Assembly: GCA_027574665.1 (NCBI GenBank)
Contig: CM050654.1
Location: 13,014,142 to 13,078,141 of the forward strand
Length of the DNA stretch: 64,000 bases
Direction: 5' to 3'
Source of the DNA: Rhynochetos jubatus
Taxonomy: Eukaryota > Chordata > Aves > Eurypygiformes > Rhynochetidae
The position numbers and the translations under genes were made by a program. Within the stretch, counting starts at the first letter, position 1. Every line of letters starts with the position of its first letter. The notes under the pieces are model-generated. The model saw only the letters and a list, made by a program, of their open reading frames with translations, had not been told where the DNA came from and ran no database searches. Shown here in pieces: positions 14,234 through 28,000 of this stretch.

Positions 14234-15960
14234 ATAGCATACATTTGGTTAGAGACCATCAAGATATGACTTATTCAAATAACTTCTGATGTAAAAACCC
14301 TATGTATAATCTGACCTTTTTCAAAAATGGTTAAGACTAGAATACCAGCACATGGATTACTGATATCAGTGACAGTGGTTTGGTTAACTACAATAATCTT
14401 GCTCACTTAAAGCAGTTTTTATGACTTACTGATACTTTTAACTTGTATGTAAGTGGACAAAACAGGTGCTTACTTCACATTTGTCCTTCATTTCAGAAAG
14501 TCACTGTGTGAATTAAGTCTTTCCAGTCAGCTCAAATGAATCCACCCTAACGACATGCTAGAACTAACTGAGGCACTTTAGGCAAGATTAATGAGATAGA
14601 ATAAAATCAGTGGGTCAGGCTGGCTGTACTACTGTATCAAGAATATGCCTGATGGACTGTGGGTGGCAGATTTCCTCTTATTATTCGTATAAGATGATTG
14701 AGCTGCTCTAGTATTTCCATATGAAGATAACTGCTGTCTCGGACAGAGTGGAGACAGCAAACACAGAAGCAAGTAGTAAGCTCATCTCTACACAGAATCA
14801 TTTTGACCTAATGGCTGCTGAGATTTCTTCTGTTGGCAAACGCATACCCAGGGATCAGAATTCCTTACACAGCTATTTTACGCTTTATTATAAATGGCAG
14901 TCACTGTAGCATCTAGGCACTAAGATAATACTTTATACAGAGCTAATAATTATGGTCAGTATTTCCTACTATTACCAGGAGTTTGTCCATGTGAGGAAGT
15001 TAGCACTGTATGGCAGGGCTTGAATTTACAGTGTTGTACCTATTCCACATTAATTTCACACATGGACATTTATTATGAGATAGTTGATTCTCCATTTTTA
15101 CCATGGAAAAACCCCTGCCTTGTCTGCTTGGAAAGAGTGCAGTACCAGCAACTGCACTGTAAACTCACACCACACCTCAGCATTTGCTAGCTTCTGCATG
15201 GACAAGGTCCAAGGAGTAATTTCAGAATTGACAATATTCCAGAGAAAACTGACAATGTTTTAAAACAACATTACAGCAAATTGTTTATGAATCTGCTGGT
15301 ATCCTTCCTGAATAGAAAGCTACACAGAATATTGTTGTTTTCTCACTCTTACAAAAAGTAAAACATGTAAGACTTTCAGTCATCTCACAAATGTTCAACT
15401 CACACTGATTGAACGAATGATGTGATAGAAAAAACGGTTCCATATAAGCAGTACATTCTAGTTAGTCTAGACACAACTGTGGCAATTTTAAACGTAGCTT
15501 AAAATGATTAAAGGTATATTTGGCTGTGTAGGTTTTATGATAGTCACAGTGTGCTTGAAATGTAGAGTTTTAACCAGCATAATTTAGACCTGCAAGAGAG
15601 ACAAGTTCAGAACATATGCGCTGTATGACATCGTGAGTAAAAAAAGTCTGTTTCAACAAAGAAGTATAATGAAATATCAAAGTGTCTACAAGGCAAACAG
15701 AGTATTGAGATGTTGCACTGACACAATTTATGTGCTTACACACTGTTAATTCACTTAGTTTTCAGTCAGGAGATAAACAGCATTAAAAGCTTTCTAAGCA
15801 AGACAAACAACCGTGAACTTTTCACAAAGTATTCACAGTTCTGTCCTCTTTCCCACAGAACAAACTACTGGTGATGATCTAGGCATTTCTTTGTTGAAAT
15901 GTGCCCCATCTCCAGTGCTGAGTTTCTAGGCTACACTGTTCTTCCTGTGCATAACAAAGG

Positions 15961-16099
15961 TTACACAACACAACACAGCACATGTAGAAAAAGAGAAAAG
16001 GTCACAAAGTGTGGTACTTTGTATAAATGCATCCGTCCAAAGGCCAACATTGCAACAGACAAAGGGAGTGGAACTTTGGCTGCGATCTTCAAGAGTTTA
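15961..16099 (-). CDS. PGAP1: PGAP1 coding exon 27 (terminal coding)
   Basis: 139 nt, residues 893-938 plus TAA (15963-15961). [18 protein letters not shown], then [13 protein letters not shown] and the hydrophobic end FLHVLCCVV. It aligns with the human C-terminus (LLK...PLPLAV..FG..HLYRVP.FV....LLHALC). Acceptor TTCTTACAG. Confidence 0.93.
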
Positions 16100-19000
16100 C
16101 TGTAAGAACATAAGGAAGGAAAAAGCCATTTTTGTAGCCATACATGCAGAAGTTACACAAATACCACAATTCACTTTTTTTTAAAAAAAATTACAGATTT
16201 CAAGGCTTTCTTCATTTTTAAAATGGTCTAACAGGCAATAACAATCAACGCATAAGCAAGAGCAATTATTCAAAAAGGCTAATAAAATGTTATTTTAAAT
16301 ATTCTTATATTAATTTAGAAATAAGCTCCTGTAACAACAAGAGATATAATGTTTTAGATCATTTGAGTTAAGAGGTACTGGTCAAGAGGATAATCTACAT
16401 TGGTTGTTATTCATGGTCCGTCAAGAGGCCCTGACTCATTTTTTATCTGAACAAGAAATGCTCTACCTGTCAGCAAAACCAAGGGCTCAACACTTCTTAA
16501 TCCAGTGGAAAGCATGTTACATTTCCACAAGTGTTCCTTAAGGGGCAGTGACAAGAACATAACCATAATGGTTTAGAACTCACTTTTCCTTGAAACTTTC
16601 TGACAATAATTGCTAAATCTATTAGGGTTCTGTAACATTTGTAAAGATTCAGTGAGCTATGAATGAAAAAGTCGCAGTGAAAGAAGTCTTTACGCAGCCA
16701 ATTTAGATTGCAAATACTCCATTTAAGTCCACCTGGCAAATACAGGTGATTTTCTCCACTTAGCTGAACTACAGGTAATTTGCGTGCATTTCATCTAGTC
16801 TTTACGATTTTACCATATGAGTTCACAAATCTGTACATAGGCTGAACAATTACATGCCTGCGCAGCATAACTTAAGTTTTACCACACAAATGGAAGTAGT
16901 AAGACAGAAGCAGGAAAACAGAAAGTGAAGATTAGGCTACAGTACCTTGATTTTACTTCAGAAATACTTGAATTCATGAGAATTTCTAAAATGCATGCGA
17001 TGATAATAGCTGTGGATCTACATGGATCAGGATCAAGCCTAACATTGTACCTGCAAAGAAATGGGTTACAAAGCATGTTACTTCTGAACTAGGCTACCAA
17101 ATAAAAGCCAAGTTGGGACCAAGCATGTGCTGATAACAACAAACATACGTTAAATGTACGTGGCATTACAGCCTGATTTTAAATCCTTTACGAATAATTT
17201 CTTTCTTCAATATATCACTGATCCACTTAACACCTACTTGTACCGTGCCATAAACCAGATTGCATAGGACACAGTTATAATGAGCAAAGCCTTTGATACT
17301 GTAAGGTAGCTAATAAGAGCCAAGCACTTGCAATTTTCATTATCTTCAAAGAATCGTATTCTATTCTTCCACCTTACTGGCAGTCTAAGAAGTTACCTGA
17401 GATTTTTTAACCAATAAATTAAAGATGGCAAGTTGAGCAGCACAATCCACGTGAATAAATGGAGAATTGTAACATGCATCTTCAGACAGTTAACAGCCTC
17501 CGCAACTGTTGTACTGTTGGAAAGAGACTGTGTTGCTTCTGAACTACTGTCCAGCGAACTCTGGTTTTTGGCGGTGTCTGTACTGGAGTTCTGTGAAGTT
17601 TCTTTTGAGTGGTCTGAATCCTGAAAATAAAAGAAAGTAGTCAAAAACATGCACAGGCTTGTAAGAAGCCATGCTCAGGGAGGAGGAGGGAAAAACTAGC
17701 ATAACAGTATCATCCCAGCTCTGATTTAAGAGGAAAATTTGCAATTTATTCCTCAAAAAGACATCAAAAGCAAAGTTCAGTACTTCAATTTTAGAGCATC
17801 TAGATTTAACCAGAAATTTCTCATACACTAATAGTTTATATATCTTTGGAAGGAAAGAATGGAGAGTGGAGATGCCCTGACACCAATGCCGTGATAAGAA
17901 ATGGAGTTCCTGGAAGGAGGAAGAACAGAATAAAAGGAGCAATAAAGCATTTGGGAGAAAATCACAGATGATCATTCATGGAAAAGGATACAGGAGGTAA
18001 TGCGACTGGGAGTAAGATATTAGCTGTACAAATAAATAAGAAAGATCAACTAATTGGTTGGCAGATGCTAACTTCCCATGACAGAAAAAAACCCGCACAA
18101 ATGAAACAAAAAAATTATATGGAGATGAAAGGAGAGGATTTAAAACTAAACATGCAAAAAACACTCCAAGATACCCAGATTAAAATGTCAGCCTTTTCTG
18201 TCAGACTATTTTTTTAAACTATGTTCTATGTTTGCAAAAGAACAGGTAGTTATTACATGGTTGTATCCACACCTGCTTATCTCGTCATTCCCATACCTTA
18301 AAGAAACTGAAAACAGAATCGAAGTTCACGATATACAAAACCCAATCCTTCTTCACTCCTTTTTAAACAGCTCCCAAATTACTACAGTCTCAGCCCATAT
18401 CCATCTAATAAATCTTATTTGTCATCTCCTGATTAAAAATCCCCTAAACACCACAAAGTGCATATCTGGAAAAAAATATTTACCTGCAGTATGATTATGA
18501 TCTAGAAATTAATTTTATTTTTTTAGATAATGCATGCATAATCAAATACCAAAATTCAGACAAATTTTTAGACAAAAACTATTGTTCTGTATGTATTCAG
18601 AGATTACATTTTCTTCTTAAATGTACTTCAGACAAGCTCACACTGCAGTGATCTTGAACCGTGAATGCAATAGTCACACGAGATGGAATAGGCTACTCAC
18701 ATCCTGGCTTTTCTTTCCCTTCACGCACACAGTAAGTAAACTACGGCCATCCGGTCACCACAGCACACCCTAATACTACCAAGGCAAGGTGCTAATGATT
18801 CATAATGCATAGGTTTGCCAAACAAGTTCTGGTCACAGTTCTGAACATAGCAAGAAGCAGACTTACCCCATTGAGCGTGTTTTGTTCTGCTCTTACATTC
18901 ACATGCAGTTTTATAACCTGTAAGGCAAACAATGCAGCTTTTTTAGTGATGTTTCTTCACATAAAACCTGTAGTATAGAAGAAAAAAAAAAATTGGGCCA

Positions 19001-22000
19001 ATTATTTTTTGTCCCTATTATAGCTAGATGATTCTAGGGCCCCAGTGGAGCTACAAGGTAAGAACTTTCTCTGCCTTTTTTATGAGCAGCATCCAAAGTG
19101 CTCTCTTATTGAGGGACTTCCAAGCATAGAGGGAAAAACTTAGGCTGCTCTGCTTTCTCCCCTTCCACTCTGTTGAGTGCAACAGAGAACACAGAGTAGA
19201 AAATCTGTATATTCCTCACCTCCCCCTGCTGATTCAGTTCTACGTTGGGTTCTGCCAAAACCTCTAAGCAGAGCACATAGGAGAAGTCCCATGCCAGAGA
19301 CTTACTGCAGAAGGAGGGTAATGTCAGCATGGGAAGGTCCCTCATGGGGTAACCTTGTGCCAGAGGGAGTTCAGTTAGAGATAACACTGTTCCTCAGGCT
19401 GTGCTTTCAGCTGCCACCTGCCTGTGCCAGACCACCTGTAAGCTGCTCTGCTTTGGACCCCTACTCCCAGACACACGCTCCAATGCTTCCCCAGTAGCTA
19501 AGTAGAGCAGCTGATTTAGCAGCTACATAACCATAGGGGAATCAGGTAGGATAGATGCCCTGACGCAAGGAAGACCGTGGAAACTGAATAGCAGGGTCTA
19601 AATATGGATCTTTGTGGCACTACCCAAAGGATCAGATTAGACACACGGTAAGACTATCCTAATTCTATAATATGTACAGCCTCCTTCCTTTTACTCTACA
19701 AAGGCTTTTCACAAATCTTTAAAGACAGAAATTGTTCCACAGAACATTTCAAGCCCTTCCTTGGATAAAGTTCCTCTTCAGGGGAGTTATTAGCCATTGA
19801 TTTTCTAACATTACCTATCCATAAGGTAAAAGTGCAATTATATGCATTATTGTAGTGGGCATATGGACATTCCTCGGGAGAAGCGTCATCAACAGAAGAA
19901 AAATAATTCTAAAAATGACAAGATTGTGAGAATATGAAAAGTTCAAAAAAGACCCCTTTCAATTATGCAATTAACATTCCTTTTAAATTTGAAAAATGGT
20001 AATCAGTATTTTTGCTTTTCACATGGGGTGAATTCAAAGCATAATTGAAATCTGGAATTCAGTTATAAAGTCAAAATGTTTAGCTTCTCAGTACCTTAAA
20101 CAAGTATTGAAGATAAATAATGAATACAGCAAATGCACCACAAGTGGTCCAGCTAACCAAAGCAAAGGGTAACACCCCACAGAGTCTTCTAGCTGTGATC
20201 AACTTATCTTTTTGAAGTACAGGAGGTCTAAAAAACAGAAACAAACCCGCTGTTATACTTTTGTAACAGCAGACCTGCAAAGATCAAGGAATAATTCTGT
20301 TTTGTGAATGACAGACAAGAATGAATTGTTCCTGGATGTTGATTAAACACTGGAAAAATGAAATTAGACAGATTTTAACATACATACCAACTGCTACATA
20401 AGCTGCTTTGCAAGAAAACTTTTCTTACCAAATGAACTAGCAGAAATCTTAGACCTTTTGGAATGTATGCCTGCAACTAGTGTATTATTTTTACTTCATT
20501 TGGGGAACATAAAGGATACATTGGTGAAGATCAAACATTAGATAATGCAAACTGCAGATCTGCATCAGTCACTAAATTGTTCTGTTCAGCCCAAGAGAAC
20601 AATTGTCTTATTCCTGCACAGCTGCATGACGGAAACAACTCCTGCCACAAATGTTAATGCACCACAGTGTTCAGTGATAGCGCAGCAGTATACAACAGTA
20701 AGTCCCCAAGACACAAATTCTGTGACAAACATTCCTTCCAGACAGGAATTTCTGCTTGCTCACAGTCTGAGACACACAGAGAAGCTTATTTTAAGTTTCT
20801 GGATTCCAGCTGATATAACTAAGAGACAAGCATGAATCTGAAATGACAAAGCTGAGCTAAGAAGGTGTGACAAATTCTTTGCTGCTAGCTATATCGGATC
20901 ATTTCAGAACACTGAGCAAATGTAAAGTGAATACTATCTGCTTTAGAGAGATTTATAGAAAATAAGCTATTTATTTTCCCCAAGAAATTCAGGAGTAGAT
21001 CAAAAACTGTGTAAGGCATTAGAATTTCTAAATGAACCAGTAGGTTCATTTTTAACTGCCAACAGGTAGGCACACAAAATCTTATTTTCCTGCCTCTGCC
21101 CAAGAAGTTGCCAGGGTTTGCAGGAAATCAAAAGATTTAATGAAAAGAGTATGAATTGAGCTAAAACCCTTAAAAATTTAGTAAGGGTAGTTTCAAGACT
21201 TAGAAGTTCATCACTTGGCCACTTAAAGCTAACACTGAAGTACCCACTGTAATTTATAAATAAGATGGCTGAGAAGAAATAGCTGACACCACATCTATTA
21301 TTTGATAGAATAAGACCAGAAATGCTAGTGATGAAAAAAGAAAGAATTCATTTAGAAGATATTTTCTGAGTAAAGAGCATCCCAACCAATCTTCTGGAGA
21401 CAGAGAGTTGAGGACTGTTATCAGTGTCAGAACAGTCAAACTATTGAAATAGCTAAGCGTGTTATCCCATTTACTAATTTGCTCTTCCAAAATCTTTTTA
21501 TCTTCCTTGCTTTTTTTACACCCACTTTCATATTTGAATACTTACCTGTACAAGCAAAAACATTCCAGTGTCCTTAGACTGATATATAGAGTTCATCAGT
21601 CTTGTAGAGTGAAATGAACATCTAAGAAGTTTTTGTTTTACAAACCTGTTTGCATTCTTTATTGCAGTTTATCCAATATGAATAATGAGGAATGGATTGG
21701 AATGCTTATATTCCCTTTTCTAAATATATGTAGTTAGTTTTTGAACTGCTAAAAGGGAAGAGTTCAGTTGCTTTCTTTTCCCCAATAAGCTTTCCTCAAA
21801 AGCAAACTGAAAACCTTTTGTAACAGCTGGTGAAAGCCATTTATGTTCCCTTTTGGACAAGTGAAATAAGGAATAGGAGGCAATCCTCATACTTTATTAG
21901 TATTAACACTGACCAGATGTCTAAAAACATGTATGATCTGTAGTGCAGAATTCAATCTGCTCAAGCATTCACACTGAAGGAGAAAAAAACCGACAGGGTC

Positions 22001-25000
22001 ACAGGCATCTGAAAGAGCACAGTTATATAGCATAATGTTGTTTTACCTAATCAGAGTTAACCATAATGAAGAGAAGAGTCTCAGAGATGTAGAGAAAAAT
22101 ATTCCACTCCAGTAGGCAATGCCTGTCCCAAAAAGAAATAGAATCAGGGACACAAGGGGGAACCATGCATCCTGACTACTCAGTACAGCAGTGTCCACCT
22201 CTGGTAGTGACAGCGACTCCCATATCTCTCTAAACCAGTTAAACCTGCAAAACATGAAAGCAGTATTACTTATCACTTCCAATGGCCATGACAGTAAGAT
22301 ATCCATCAACTATTCCTCCTACTACAGCCTTTCAAACAAAGTCAGTCAGGTGTCCACAATCACTACAGATAAAATATTCCTCCTCATCAATAGTTCTACT
22401 CAAATTTCTGGTTTGGAAACTGCTTTAAATAAATAAATAAATAATGCAAACTCACCCCTGCAGAAACACAAAAATGCTTATAAGAGGTTCTACTTTGTAG
22501 GGTTTAGCTGTCCTAACTAGTTCAAGGGAAAAGTCTGAACACTGTCCTAGAATCAAGAACAGAAAGCATTTAGTTATTATTTTGTCATGAACTGTAACAA
22601 AGAAGTTCCACAATGAAAAGTCAATTCAGACAAAAGGTGGAAAGTTTACTTTAAAACAGGATAACCGGGTCTTATAACAGTAGGGCAAGTCGGCAGACTT
22701 CATCAAGGCCCTTATCATGGGATCACTCCTACTACACAATATATCACAAGAGCTTCTAGAGAGGTTACAGAGTTTGTTACAAACACCGCCGGGATTTACA
22801 TCAGAATGCTTTTGTCTGAAACCATGTCTAAAATTAGTCCGCAAGTCTCCATTCAGAAAATAAAGTGCTTTGTGCATATTAACAAGATATTTTAAAAACT
22901 TTTACGTGGGTTTTTAAGCAGACTTGTATTAAATCTAAAATATTGTGAATCACCAATCATTTGCAATGAAGGGACTGCACAGTAAAATAATAAGGAAATA
23001 CTCCACGGTTGTGTTGTAGCAGAGAAGTACCAATAAACAAAACCCAAAACCAAAGAGCACAGAACCCAGTACTTGCAGAAGTTCAATGATACTTATCTTA
23101 AAAAATTCACACTAACTAGCTAGTCTTTCAGCAGTAAATTGGATAAGTAATTTCCCTAAAAATGCTTCTGACAAAAAAAAAAAACTAGAAAGCTACCTGT
23201 TGATATCAATGTGCTCAACTGTCCTCCATAAGTAAGAAGAATATTTGAAACAACGTAAGCAGGAAGAGCGCCAGCATGGAACCTTATTATCTGAAAGACA
23301 AGGATACAAGGATAATTTTTATGTATATAAAACACAAAAACATTATCATCAAGCCAGCACGATAATGTGATTAGAAAATCTTTCTTAGAAGACTCCAAGT
23401 TTAGTCATTACAGTTACATATGGAAAATACTCGGATTTCTCACAAACAGCTAATCAAATGTGTTTTGATAAATGACCAAATTATCAGTGAATGCTTTTTT
23501 CCACTCAAGACAAATATTAAAAGAATACAGCAGCACGTTACTGGTGTTTCAGTAAAATAAATGAAAAGGCAACTTTCCAAGCAAAACCAGCATACATATG
23601 CCTCTAAGCAAAATTTTTGGATGTTATTTCATGCATTCTTTAATTGGCTTCCACTGTCCCAAGTCATGATTAAAAACAGATAGCACATAACTTCCTCTAA
23701 AATGAGAACAAAATGAAGAATCCTTGTTATAAATGCAAACCTTCAACTAGAGAAACTTGCTAGTAATATTCCAGCGCTACCCTTAGGTGCTTGCAAATTA
23801 ATTACTCTTTAGAATCAGAAAACTGCAAATGAGTAGTCCATTTTTACCGATACCAATGTCAACAGGCACTCTTCACTGATAATCAGAGCACATTTTTTGA
23901 AAAGGAGCATATGGATCTGCTTAGACTTCCCCCTCCCCCAACTTGTAGTTGATGCCAAATGTGCTTCAAAGTTTTACCACTACAGACTCGTCAGGCAAGA
24001 AAGCGAAGTGACCTACAGCGTCATCCCTTCACAGATATTCGGCTAACCACAAAGCCAAATGCTTAACGTTTACATTAGCTCTTTAGAGCTAGAGTGCTTT
24101 TCTACTCCTCCGAAAACGGAGGCCTGACATCATTTATCCTGATGGGATGCCTGACCAAGTGACAAGGTTTTAAATGATCACTGAGTAGTGTTCCACTTGG
24201 CATCAAGTAGGAAGTTGAAAAGCCATAGAAGGGAAGGGAGGAAGGGAAAACTTCTATAGATGCTACTGACAAAAGACAATTTAGTACTAGAAGGTTTTCT
24301 TACTTGCCCAAGAACCTGTAAAAGTGATGTCTTCAGAACTACCTTGATAAAAAAGAAATATTTTGTTATTTTATACAATGGTAAGCTTAAATACAGAATA
24401 CTTTTATTTTAAAAGGCCAAATTAAGTATTGGAATACAGCAATCCCGTAACTAAAATGTACAGCAACTTACTACTGACTTTCTAAAAACAAATGCTTTAC
24501 AGTTTCTCTTAGAAATGAGACCAACTTTCAATATTACTCCAGCTGTTGCAAAATACTTGTAACATGCACTACACTTACAAAAAGGCCAAAAAGCCTGCCT
24601 TTAGCTTTGCTTAGTATTTATTTTGATTAATCAACCACATGTTTAAAAAGACTGAATTATGCAAAATGTATAACGCCATGCAAACTAGCTATAAAATAAA
24701 TTTCTCTTACTCACTTCGTACTGACAGTCTGAGGAAGAAGAAATGATGTTTAACTCTGGAACCCTGCTGTCATTTTGAGGTGGAGCAATATGCAGTTTTG
24801 CAGAAATCTCAGTAGAAGACGGAACTCTGAAACATCAACTTAATTGGAAATTGTTGTCCTTACAGTCAAAAAAAGGCAAACATGCCGTAGTATTCAACAA
24901 GCGCATGTATAAAGCAGACCTAGTTGACCAAATGTCACCGCAAGCTATGAGCAAAATGGCACAATGAACTAGTTTACCCTCCCACAAAGCACCGCATACC

Positions 25001-28000
25001 ATTCTCAATCCACTGTCCTCTGAACTATCAAAGGGCATGGCACTGATAAAACCAGACGCATTTAGCCTTAGCGTACACACCGCCTCACGGAACATGCAAA
25101 TATGCTGAGTGACAAGAACAGAAAGGACGGACTCTCAAAAAACCACTTCAGTTTCCTGCAAGTATTATGTTGTGAAAAAATACAGGGGAAAAAACCATGG
25201 AGGTATCCCTAAGACCTCTAAAATACACAAGGAAGACAGTATTCCAACCACCTAAAATAACATCAGGCTGTTCAACTAACTTGGTTGTGTCAGGACTATG
25301 CGGCTGAAGCAACTTAGTGCTGCCGTGTGATCCAAACCCTGGGTTATGGGAAAAAGCAGGCATCCAGAGCAGCCTCTATTCCCTACTCATGAGGGGGTCA
25401 AAGGATTTGCTGAGGATTTCAGACCAGCAAACCTGACTTCCTTTTGGAGAACATTAGCAAGAACTATTAACCCAACAATTAGTAGATATTCTTATTCTGA
25501 GGGCAATTCAAAACAGCTTTGTCAACAATGGCAGAATGGTCAATGAGTTAAAAATGCAGAAGTCAAAACACGTAAGAGTGGAGAAGTTGTCTCATGTCAA
25601 AAATATTGCCACAACAGGATGCAAATATTCTTCAAAACATATAAACAAGTTAAAATTGTTTCAGTTCTTACTTCGCTACAATTATGGAGTCTTCATGTGA
25701 CCAGGGTACATGAAGTCTGTAAACACTAGGTTTTCTTTCTGAAATGGAAGAGAATTAAAAATTATAAAATTAATTAAGAACAAGATGTGACAACTGTCTC
25801 CAAAAAGGAAAAGGTGAGGAAAACAAAGGTGGCATATAGTTCACTGCACAGAATCCCTGGACTTGCAGTCACATTGTGATTCAGGTTGCAATGCAGATCA
25901 GTGAAGCTAGCATTGAACTAAACCGACATTTTTTAACTCATGCTGTTACAGAACAAGACAATGATACAATATTTAAAGACAGGACAGTTATGAGAAAACT
26001 TCTTCAATACAAAGCTATTAACCTCAAGCTAACAAATACATCACTTTTTTTTTTTTTTTTTTGAAACAAAGTCCTGAGCATCCCATTCTGTTTAAGCTTA
26101 TGCAGCTCAACATACAAATATGAGTCCCATAATTAGCAAATTAAAATCCTAACCAACTGTGCTATTCTTGAGAAACACTTTCAACATAATGGAGAATCCT
26201 GCCAAAAGTTCAACTTCCCTCTGCTGGGAAGGAAAAAAAAAAACCCCATGTGAGGATTAATTCCACATTTTCTGTGAGCTATCCTTCTTAAAAAGTGGAA
26301 AGCAAGAGATCCTAGCAGAGACATATAAGCAGGCTCTAAGTGTAGTGCCTCAACCCCATTGCATGATAGGACTTCTGTTTCCACCACCTCCAGTCTTGAG
26401 AGTTTTCAACAAGCTTGGTTTTATACATTTATACTTTAGAAGACTTATATTTACCTTTGAGTGACTGACAGTGGCTCTCTATATAAATTCTGAAAGCTTG
26501 ATATATCTAGGACATGAAAATGAAAAAAGAAAAAAATTACTTACATACTCCAAACAGCGGTTAGATTAGCTTAAATAATTAAGTAGTACCCTTACTTGGT
26601 GAAAGTGCTGGAGCTGTACATTGTAAAGTAAGCCAGATGAATTTAATAGCATTTTGCTTGAAGAAAGCCCTGCAAAGGATGTATTATTTTCACCTATTAA
26701 ACAAAATTATTTCTGAACTCACTGCATCTTCAGATTTATTTTTTCCAGGAGACTTAGGTGCCTCTGTACCTGTTAGTCAACCCCCCCATATTTCTTATTT
26801 GTCTGTTACTAACAAAAGCAGTATTAACTTTAATAAAAACGAACCCCCAAAAAATTCCTGACAATTGGATTTTTTAGGTACATTTATTTTCTAAATGTTA
26901 GTAACATTACTTTTCCTTTTCTTTTTCCCCCCCCAGAAGTAATATGCTATACTTACCAAATGAGAAAAGATGTGTTACAGGTAGCTGTACTGTTCTGGAA
27001 TCCTCTTTGAAGAATTCACAGGCCAAAGTATACTGCAATTCAGGACATTAAGTACAGATCTAAACTGAACACAAGACTATAAAGCCTTTGCACTTTCCCA
27101 GGTCTGGTCACAGGCTCAGGCAGAGTCCAGGACACAAATACTGAAAAGCCACCTCTCCACATTCCACTGAGAGGGACTGGCCAGTAGTTTGTCTGTGTAC
27201 ACAGCCGTACAATTTGGGTAGCTTAAGCACAACTCCCAGGTTACTCTAGCTCTTGCCCATTTGCAACAGCCTCCAGAAGGCTATTCAAACAGCTGAGAAT
27301 GACTAGAATCCAGTTCACATCCTTCCTTCTCAGGTACATCTGTTTTTAGGGGCATGTTGCAAAGGAGAGTGACTTGTCCACACTCTGGATATAATTCCCT
27401 AAGCAAAAAGAACCCTTAGTTTGTCTCCTGAAGTTTAATCATGCAAAAGCAAACCAAAGGATCCAGCGGTTTCAAGTTCTATTCATGCCTTGCTTTGCTA
27501 TCTTATGAAATCAAAAGGTTTGAGCTGAGAGAAGATAACAAAGTTACCTTCAAACCCAGTGGAGCATAGGTCGATGGTTTCTCCAAGAAACTTAGCACAT
27601 ATGGAGTGTAGTTTGTTTTCCTTCCCCCACAGCATCTAAAAGCCATGAACACACTAAGCACACTATTTTTTTTTTACCTTATTGCCAACTGTGGGTGGTA
27701 CCTGAACGACAACGTGGGACAAAGAAGGATAATCCTGAAGTTTCAGTATTACAACCTTTAAAAAAAAAAAAAAAAGGAGGGGGGAGGGGCAGGAAGAAAG
27801 AGAAAGAAAAGCCATTACTGAACATACCCCTAGGTTGCCCCTTGCACTTCCCAGATGCCCACCTATTGCACCCCCTCCTCTGGAGCACAACTGCATGTTT
27901 CAACGGTGCAAACAGAACAATCTTTCTCCCATGACATGCAACTACCCTGCAAAGCACCTCTCCCTCCTCCCAGCTGTGTACAATGCCTACCTTGGTGGTT

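Larger units (their letters stand above)
7847..15960 (-). other. PGAP1: PGAP1 3'UTR (inferred)
   Basis: AT-rich non-coding DNA following the PGAP1 stop codon at 15963-15961, with no convincing gene on either strand. It contains two CR1 fragments (12011-12406 and 13569-13946), an ATATAC/AC simple repeat near 14214-14233 and a run of nine G at 10370-10378. The boundary at the left depends on which poly(A) signal is used. Confidence 0.45.
16100..24303 (-). other. PGAP1: PGAP1 introns 19-26
   Basis: Apart from coding exons 20-26 (listed separately), this stretch is intronic. The largest introns are 20228-22046 (1819 bp), 17621-18866 (1246 bp), 18918-20094 (1177 bp) and 23291-24303 (1013 bp). I see no repeat element, RNA gene or extra exon in them; the scattered short open frames lack protein family features. 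Confidence 0.6.

Noticed and set aside
26881-26960. C/T-rich tract on the plus strand near 26.93 kb as a possible plus-strand acceptor
   Set aside because: All surrounding exons are on the minus strand and no plus-strand exon can be supported next to it.
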